Assembly: GCA_937967805.1 (NCBI GenBank)
Contig: CALBTC010000158.1
Coordinates: 1 to 10,641, forward strand
Length of the DNA: 10,641 bases
Origin: an uncultured Anaerolineaceae bacterium
GTDB lineage: Bacteria > Chloroflexota > Anaerolineae > Promineifilales > Promineifilaceae
Reading direction: 5' to 3'
Shown piece by piece: positions 6,057-10,641 of the stretch. Under the pieces are notes generated by a model. It did no database searches. It had not been told where the DNA came from and was given only the letters and a program-made list of their open reading frames with translations. Every line of letters begins with the position of its first letter. Position 1 is the stretch's first letter. The translations under genes were made by a program, and so were the position numbers.

Positions 6057-7142
6057 CTACGAAATCCGCAGGGAAACATAATCAAGCAGCTCTTCCAGCT
6101 TCTTTTGTGGTTCGGCACAAATACCTGTAGATTGCAATTCCCGCCGCGATTGTTGCAACTGAGCTACGGCGCATTTTCGGCAATGTTCCCTGACACCCAA
6201 ATCCTCAAGAATATCTTTTAGCGCTTCCTGTGCTTCGGCATCATCATTTTCTGTATGAAAAATATCAATGATCCAGCGCCGTTGGCGGGCATCGGCCATC
6301 GATAAACCGTAAATGATCGGTAAAGTCACCTTGCGGTTTAGAAAGTCGCTGGCGGCAAATTTCCCCATCTGGCCTCTGCTATCCCAAATACCCAGGACGT
6401 CATCGGTAATCTGATAGGCAATTCCCAGGTGATGGGCAAAACGTGAATAGGCGTTTATGAGCTTTTTATCGTCTGTTGCCAATACAGCGCCCAAGCGAGC
6501 CGCCGCTTCAATCAAAGAAGCTGTCTTCAGCTGGATCATATGAAAATAAGCGTCGTGGGTAATATGTTCTGGTTCGGTAAATGACAAATCTAAAACCTGG
6601 CCCTCCGCCATTTTTAACATCGCATCGGTTAAGCCAGCGATGACCACCTGAACTTTTTGGCTTGTAACTCCCTGCAATATCAATCTGAAGGCTGCCTTAT
6701 TCATTAAAGCTTCCAATCCCAAACCAACAAGCGTCGCTTTTTCCGCGCCCCACAACCGCCAAACGGTCGGTCGTCCGCGCCGCCATCCATCTCTATCCTG
6801 GATATCATCTATAATTAGCGAGCCGTTGTGGATGAGCTCGACGGCCGCAGCCAGAGGAACCACCTGACGATAATCCCCGGCAATTGCCTCATGCACCAGG
6901 AGCAAAATGATGGGCCGCAAGCGCTTGCCAACCAGTTGATTATCGGGTTGCAAAGCCACGTTTCTAAAACCAAGGTGATATTCCATCATTTGGTAAACGG
7001 CCGTTCCCCCCGCCAGCGATAAAATGTCACGCAGTTCATCATTGACCAGTTTTACATAAGATGTCGTGTCAAAAGGTAGACCATTGGCAGAAAAGTGTGG
7101 GCGTGCGCCTGTCTCAACTGCACCTGACCACATTGCGCTCAT
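6057..7142 (-). CDS. Polyprenyl diphosphate synthase (trans-type, GGPP-synthase-like)
   Basis: 361 residues. It should condense isopentenyl diphosphate with an allylic diphosphate in the cytoplasm to give a longer allylic diphosphate. All family motifs are visible: GKRLRP (72-77), the first Asp-rich motif DDIQD (112-116) followed by RRGRPTVW (121-128), KTASL (206-210), and YQITDDVLGIWD (243-254) holding the second Asp-rich motif, then RKVTLPI (270-276). The residues just before the first motif (HNGSLII) are small, so product chain length (C15, C20 or more) is not settled. The start is firm: AAGGAGGGG lies 3 bases before ATG. It is the first gene of the minus-strand unit, transcribed away from the regulator, and probably feeds the fused terpene enzyme next to it. 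ComQ, which prenylates the ComX peptide on Trp, belongs to this same fold, so a peptide prenyltransferase is an alternative. Confidence 0.93.
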   Translation of the reverse strand: MSAMWSGAVETGARPHFSANGLPFDTTSYVKLVNDELRDILSLAGGTAVYQMMEYHLGFRNVALQPDNQLVGKRLRPIILLLVHEAIAGDYRQVVPLAAAVELIHNGSLIIDDIQDRDGWRRGRPTVWRLWGAEKATLVGLGLEALMNKAAFRLILQGVTSQKVQVVIAGLTDAMLKMAEGQVLDLSFTEPEHITHDAYFHMIQLKTASLIEAAARLGAVLATDDKKLINAYSRFAHHLGIAYQITDDVLGIWDSRGQMGKFAASDFLNRKVTLPIIYGLSMADARQRRWIIDIFHTENDDAEAQEALKDILEDLGVREHCRKCAVAQLQQSRRELQSTGICAEPQKKLEELLDYVSLRIS

Positions 7143-7156
7143 TTTCCCCTCCTTAA

Positions 7157-7208
7157 CGTAAACCGCTAATAGCTTTGCAAACTCTCTAAAATCTTTTTGC
7201 GGTTTACG
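7157..7208 (-). promoter_or_regulatory. Inverted repeat in the leader of the prenyl synthase gene
   Basis: Perfect 10-base arms CGTAAACCGC (7157-7166) and GCGGTTTACG (7199-7208) are separated by 32 bases. In the minus-strand transcript the stem would end two bases before the AAGGAGGGG of the prenyl synthase, so it could control ribosome access. As DNA it could be a paired operator. Confidence 0.5.
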
Positions 7209-7307
7209 CAGATCGCAAGAATGACCAAGAAAATTTCGGAACTGGAATCAGTATAACTATCGAGCGTTACCTGATCGATCCAAAAAGCGATCCGCAAAAA
7301 AATTGCT

Positions 7308-7335
7308 TTGCCCAAAGGACATTTACTGCTAGAAT
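7308..7335 (+). promoter_or_regulatory. Candidate promoter for the BTAD regulator
   Basis: TTGCCC (7308-7313) and TAGAAT (7330-7335) match the -35 and -10 consensus at 4 and 5 of 6 positions with a 16-base spacer. The leader to the ATG at 7448 would be about 105 bases. This is a consensus match only. Confidence 0.3.
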
Positions 7336-7447
7336 AAACGCTTAATCCGTGCAGGCGCAATCAACTTATTCTAGGTTTTTGAAGACAACTTTTTATCTCA
7401 GATAGATTTGGAACCTTGGTTTTTCAGTTACGAGGTTTAGGCAGTAG

Positions 7448-10090
7448 ATGATCCCTGATCAGGCATCGCTTTCTCTATTTCTGTTTGGCGCGCCGCGTCT
7501 GGAACGTAACGGCCGTCTGATGCCCATCAACCGCCGTAAACTCATCGCCCTTCTGGCTTACCTGGCCGTCACGAACCAAACCCACACCCGAGATACCCTG
7601 GCTACCCTGTTCTGGCCCAACAGCGAGCCGCAGCGGGCTTATGGTTCGCTGCGCCGCTGCCTTTCCTTGGCGAAAGAAGCCGTGGATGCCGATAACCTGA
7701 GGATTACGCATCAGTTAGTTGGCTGGCAGCCAGAAGCCCCACTTTGGCTGGACGTGGCTGAGTTTCGCCGCTGTCTGGACGCCGTCAAATCCCACCAACA
7801 CGCATCAGACGTATTATGCGCCGATTGTCTGCGTCAGCTTGCGCGCGCTGCCGATCTGTATCAGGCTGATTTTTTGGCCGGCTTTTCCCTGCCGGACACA
7901 CCACAATTTGACGATTGGCAGTTCTGGCAGGCACAAACATTGCACCATGATTACGCCTGGATGCTATCGCAGCTTGTCGCTCACCATGCGAGCCAATCGC
8001 AAACAGATACGGCTCTTGATTATGCTCATCGTTGGGTAAATGCAGATCCATTGCATGAACCGGCACAGCAGCAGTTGATCCAGCTGTTCGCGGCCACCGG
8101 CCAACACGCGGCTGCCTTGCGCCAGTACGAGCAATTTGCCTACACCCTGCAAAAAGAGAGCGACGCGACCCCACAACCGGCTACAACACAGCTTTACAGG
8201 CAGCTTCAGACACCCGTACCCCGCACATCGTCTCGCCTCGTCCTCCTCCCCACACCCTTAACCCCGTTCATAGGGCAGGCAGACGCATTGGCACAGGTGT
8301 TGGATAAACTAAACCGCGCCGATTGCCGCTTGCTAACGATTACCGGTATGGGTGGGGCCGGCAAAACCCGTACAGCAGTAGAAGCCGCCCACCTTTGTAA
8401 GGAACAGTTTGCCGATGGTGTGACTTTCGTTGCGTTAGCTACAGTGAAAACGGCCGCTTCTGCCTTAAAAGCCATCGCCGAAGCCACCGACTGCCCTCTC
8501 CACGCCGACCTGCCCCTTCAGCAACAACTGCATGAACATCTCCGCCCACGCCATCTGCTGCTGCTGCTCGATAACCTGGAACAACTGGCGGGAGACGTTG
8601 CCTGGTTGGAACAATTCTTGCTCGCCGCACCGGCCGTCGTTTGCCTGGCCACTTCCCGTGTTCCGCTGCGCTTGCCCGGCGAATGGACAGTGGCGCTGAC
8701 CGGAATGCCTTATCCCGCCACGGCAGGTATGGAAGATGCAGCTGAGCATGAGGCAGTGCAGTTCTTTGCCCACTGTGCCCGCCGGGTGCAGCCTCGTTTC
8801 TCATTAACCAAAAACCTGCCGGCAGTAGTCCGCATTTGCCAGTTGGTCGCTGGGCTTCCCCTGGCATTGGAGCTGGCTGCGGCCTGGACATGCGCCTTAT
8901 CTTGCGCCCAGATTGCTGCCGAACTGGAGCAGGGATATGGTTGCCTGGCGCGAACGGCCGTCGTTACCGGCTGTGACGACGACGGCCGTCACCACAGCAT
9001 CCACAACGCGCTGGCCTGGTCATGGTCATTGCTGAGCCCAACTGCTCAGATGGCGTTGGCGCAGCTTGCTGTGATACGCGGACAATTCACGCTGGCGGCG
9101 GCGCAGGCTATCACCCAGGCCCCACCACTAACGCTTGCTTCTCTGGTAGAGCATTCGTTGATAACGGCTGTGGATATGGAGAACGGCCGTTACGCGCTGC
9201 ATGAGCTGACCCGCTGGTTTGCCGCCACCCGGCTGGATGAATATCCAGGGGCAGCGCAGCAGGCACAAGAGCGGCATTGCGCCTGGTATCTCACCCTGCT
9301 GCAACAACAGACAGCAAACCTGTCCGGCGGCGGGCAAGAAGCCGCCATGCTTGTACTCGCCGACGAGTTAGACAACATACGCAACGCCTGGCAATGGGCT
9401 GCATCCCAGAGAAACTGGGCCGCCTTGGCCGGAGCACTGCATCCATTGTTCTTGTTTTATAAAATACGGGGGTCATTTGCAGAGGGCGCGGCTGATTTTC
9501 ATCTGGCGCTCATCAGGCATCAGGAGGGGACACCTATCTATGATGAAGATTTATTTCTGCGCCTGCAAGCGCGGTTAGCTTTTTTTTACCAACACCTGAA
9601 CCAACTGGCAGAAGCCGAAAGCTTATTGCAAGAAAACCTGGCATTTTACCAGGGGGAGAACTGCACGGAAGAAACGGCCTTTATCCACAACACGTTAGGG
9701 CATATCGCCTGGAGGCAAGGGAAACCCAACAAAGCAGCCTCCCATTACCGGTCCAGTTTACGCATCTGCGGCCAAATCAAAGCGCCCCAGACCAGAGCTG
9801 ACGCCTTGTGTGGTCTTAGTAAATCCCTGTTTGATTTAGGACAGCCAACGGCCGCTGCCTTTTATGCGGAAAAGAGCCTACAGTTGCGCCGTGAGATGCA
9901 AGATTCCTGGGGTGTTGCCACAGGATTAAACAATCTGAGCCACATCGCAGAGGCGCAAGGTCATTATGCGCAAGCAGCCACCTTGCTGTACGAAGCGATG
10001 GTTACGGCCCATCTGGTTGGCGCCAGATGGCTCGGTGGCATTTTGCAGCACAATATAGCGTACATCGAGCGCATCGGGACCAACGCTTAA
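7448..10090 (+). CDS. BTAD / NB-ARC / TPR transcriptional regulator (SARP/AfsR-like large regulator)
   Basis: 880 residues. Residues 8-90 look like the OmpR-type DNA-binding domain of SARP proteins (LFLFGAPRLERNGR, then RRKLIALLAYLA). Residues about 95-255 are the helical bacterial transcriptional activation domain (RAADLYQADFLAGFSLPD; ADPLHEPAQQQLIQLFAATG; ALRQYEQF). Residues about 265-500 form a STAND-type ATPase: Walker A GMGGAGKT (300-307), Walker B LLLLLDNLEQL (370-380), ATSR (401-404) and GLPLALELAAAW (469-480). A winged-helix segment follows at about 515-598, and TPR-like helical repeats fill about 650-870 (AETAFIHNTLGH-like, GQPTAAAFYAEKSLQL, GHYAQAATLLYEAM). Such proteins activate nearby, often secondary-metabolite, genes when their sensor repeats bind a signal. 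It is divergent to the terpene/peptide unit and is its likely activator (inference). The ribosome binding site is weak. Four of nine ACGGCCGT octamers of the window lie in this gene. Confidence 0.9.
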   Translation: MIPDQASLSLFLFGAPRLERNGRLMPINRRKLIALLAYLAVTNQTHTRDTLATLFWPNSEPQRAYGSLRRCLSLAKEAVDADNLRITHQLVGWQPEAPLWLDVAEFRRCLDAVKSHQHASDVLCADCLRQLARAADLYQADFLAGFSLPDTPQFDDWQFWQAQTLHHDYAWMLSQLVAHHASQSQTDTALDYAHRWVNADPLHEPAQQQLIQLFAATGQHAAALRQYEQFAYTLQKESDATPQPATTQLYRQLQTPVPRTSSRLVLLPTPLTPFIGQADALAQVLDKLNRADCRLLTITGMGGAGKTRTAVEAAHLCKEQFADGVTFVALATVKTAASALKAIAEATDCPLHADLPLQQQLHEHLRPRHLLLLLDNLEQLAGDVAWLEQFLLAAPAVVCLATSRVPLRLPGEWTVALTGMPYPATAGMEDAAEHEAVQFFAHCARRVQPRFSLTKNLPAVVRICQLVAGLPLALELAAAWTCALSCAQIAAELEQGYGCLARTAVVTGCDDDGRHHSIHNALAWSWSLLSPTAQMALAQLAVIRGQFTLAAAQAITQAPPLTLASLVEHSLITAVDMENGRYALHELTRWFAATRLDEYPGAAQQAQERHCAWYLTLLQQQTANLSGGGQEAAMLVLADELDNIRNAWQWAASQRNWAALAGALHPLFLFYKIRGSFAEGAADFHLALIRHQEGTPIYDEDLFLRLQARLAFFYQHLNQLAEAESLLQENLAFYQGENCTEETAFIHNTLGHIAWRQGKPNKAASHYRSSLRICGQIKAPQTRADALCGLSKSLFDLGQPTAAAFYAEKSLQLRREMQDSWGVATGLNNLSHIAEAQGHYAQAATLLYEAMVTAHLVGARWLGGILQHNIAYIERIGTNA

Positions 10091-10178
10091 CCCCCTTATT
10101 TGCCCATAAATCCCATAACAGGTACGATCCTTGCCGGCTCAGCAACGATCTATTTTTGCTTGCGTAGAGGCTGGCGCG

Positions 10179-10201
10179 CGTTCACCAATATTTGGTGAAC
10201 G
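10179..10201. repeat. Perfect palindrome with 10-base arms downstream of the regulator
   Basis: Arms CGTTCACCAA (10179-10188) and TTGGTGAACG (10192-10201) flank TAT. It could end transcription of the regulator, but no T-run follows on either strand. An operator for the gene starting at 10284 is as likely. The preceding 88 bases after the regulator stop hold nothing I recognise. Confidence 0.6.
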
Positions 10202-10236
10202 AATAATCAGTCAAAGCATGAGAGGGTGGGTGTGTT

Positions 10237-10253
10237 AGGCGATATAATCGCCT
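10237..10253 (+). promoter_or_regulatory. Palindrome containing a TATAAT box upstream of the TVP38-like gene
   Basis: Arms AGGCGAT (10237-10243) and ATCGCCT (10247-10253) surround ATA, and the box TATAAT (10243-10248) sits across the centre. No good -35 is seen 16-18 bases upstream. If this is the -10, the start would be about 30 bases before the ATG at 10284, and a repressor bound here would block it. Confidence 0.4.
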
Positions 10254-10283
10254 CAGGCACTTCCCCACATGCCGGAAGAGAGT

Positions 10284-10641
10284 ATGTCTATCATCACCGA
10301 TCAAAAAACGAAACCGCCACCGCAGCGGACATTAAAGCCAGCCTATCCCCCGCCTGCTACCCGCTTAAGCACCACTACCAAGCGATGGTTGTTAGTGGGC
10401 GGCGTACTGGTACTTGCCGTGCTCACCTGGCTTCTGCGTGAATCCTTGTCTGAATGGCTGGTAATTTTGGGCGACCAGGAGTTCGTGAGCAGCTACGTGC
10501 AAAGTTATGGCGTTCTGGCTCCAATGGTTCTGGCACTTTTGCAGGTATTGCAAGTTATTGTAGCCTTTATCCCTGGGCATGTTTTTGTCATTGCCGGGGG
10601 TTATATTTACGGGATGCCGTGGGGGCTGCTGTTTAACATTG
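10284..10641 (+). CDS. TVP38/TMEM64 (DedA-related) family membrane protein, 5' part only
   Basis: The first 119 residues are visible; the gene runs past the window end. A Pro- and Lys-rich cytoplasmic start (TDQKTKPPPQRTLKPAYPPP) is followed by a membrane segment at about 35-52 and then the family core: YGVLAPMVLALLQVLQVIVA (75-94), FIPGHVFVIAGGYIYGMPWG (95-114). The Pro-Gly and Ala-Gly-Gly-x-x-x-Gly pattern is typical of the VTT/SNARE-associated domain in TVP38-type proteins, which are linked to membrane lipid scrambling or transport. GGAAGAG lies just upstream of ATG. The gene is 193 bases after the regulator and has its own candidate promoter, so it is probably a separate, ordinary gene outside the biosynthetic unit. 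Confidence 0.8.
   Translation, partial: MSIITDQKTKPPPQRTLKPAYPPPATRLSTTTKRWLLVGGVLVLAVLTWLLRESLSEWLVILGDQEFVSSYVQSYGVLAPMVLALLQVLQVIVAFIPGHVFVIAGGYIYGMPWGLLFNI

Larger units (their letters stand above)
7143..7447. promoter_or_regulatory. Divergent promoter region between the biosynthetic unit and its regulator
   Basis: This 305-base stretch is AT-rich and has no convincing gene. On the minus side it holds the Shine-Dalgarno of the prenyl synthase, a long inverted repeat, a possible -10 (TATACT, complement of 7250-7255) without a good -35, and a direct repeat CGATCC at 7276-7281 and 7288-7293 (12-base period). On the plus side it holds a candidate promoter at 7308-7335. A 64-codon TTG-started frame crosses it on the minus strand but lacks a ribosome binding site. 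The layout fits a SARP-like regulator acting on its divergent target. Confidence 0.55.

Noticed and set aside
7166..7360. 64-codon minus-strand frame in the divergent promoter region
   Set aside because: It starts with TTG, has no ribosome binding site, overlaps the promoter elements and inverted repeat, and shows no family features. A leader peptide cannot be fully excluded.
1..10641. CRISPR array, tRNA or rRNA genes, phage or conjugation genes
   Set aside because: No regularly spaced repeats, cloverleaf-like segments, rRNA stretches or integrase, terminase or relaxase motifs were seen on either strand.

Overview
The window looks like part of a chromosome of a Chloroflexota bacterium, probably Anaerolineae-like. 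This is an inference. It rests on the large BTAD / NB-ARC / TPR regulator, a PqqD-like / MEMO fusion of the AmmeMemoRadiSam type, moderate GC content and short Shine-Dalgarno-led operons. No RNA gene, CRISPR array or complete transposon was found.

Layout. A divergent promoter region (7143-7447) separates two transcription units. To the left, on the minus strand and in order of transcription, lie: a polyprenyl diphosphate synthase (7142-6057); a 998-residue protein joining a class I isoprenoid-synthase domain to a squalene/hopene-cyclase-like class II domain plus an unidentified C-terminal domain (5938-2942); a 50-residue Cys/Gly/Pro-rich acidic peptide with a strong ribosome binding site (2846-2694); a 211-base stretch with a possible broken or tiny ORF; a membrane-anchored HExxH metalloprotease (2482-1430); a two-helix membrane protein (1416-787); and a PqqD-like / MEMO protein cut short at 28, where its frame runs into an imperfect palindrome that resembles an insertion-sequence end (1-45). 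To the right, on the plus strand, lie the 880-residue BTAD-NB-ARC-TPR regulator (7448-10090), a spacer with two palindromes, and the start of a TVP38/DedA-like membrane protein (10284 to the window end).

How the parts may work together (inference). The left-hand unit looks like a biosynthetic gene cluster that combines terpene chemistry with a ribosomally made, modified peptide (RiPP). The synthase would make an allylic polyprenyl diphosphate. The fused class I/class II enzyme would cyclise it or transfer it. The small peptide has a basic-residue-free acidic, helix-prone leader and a core with two CxxC motifs and a C-terminal Trp, so it would be the precursor. The PqqD-like domain could recognise the leader, and the membrane metalloprotease could remove it or act in export. 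The divergent SARP-like regulator would control the unit. I know of no described system with exactly this composition. The precursor is the key new call because it is short and easily missed.

A second, genome-scale signal is the octamer palindrome ACGGCCGT. It occurs nine times in 10.6 kb, against about 0.16 expected at equal base composition, which resembles the highly iterated palindromes known from cyanobacteria.
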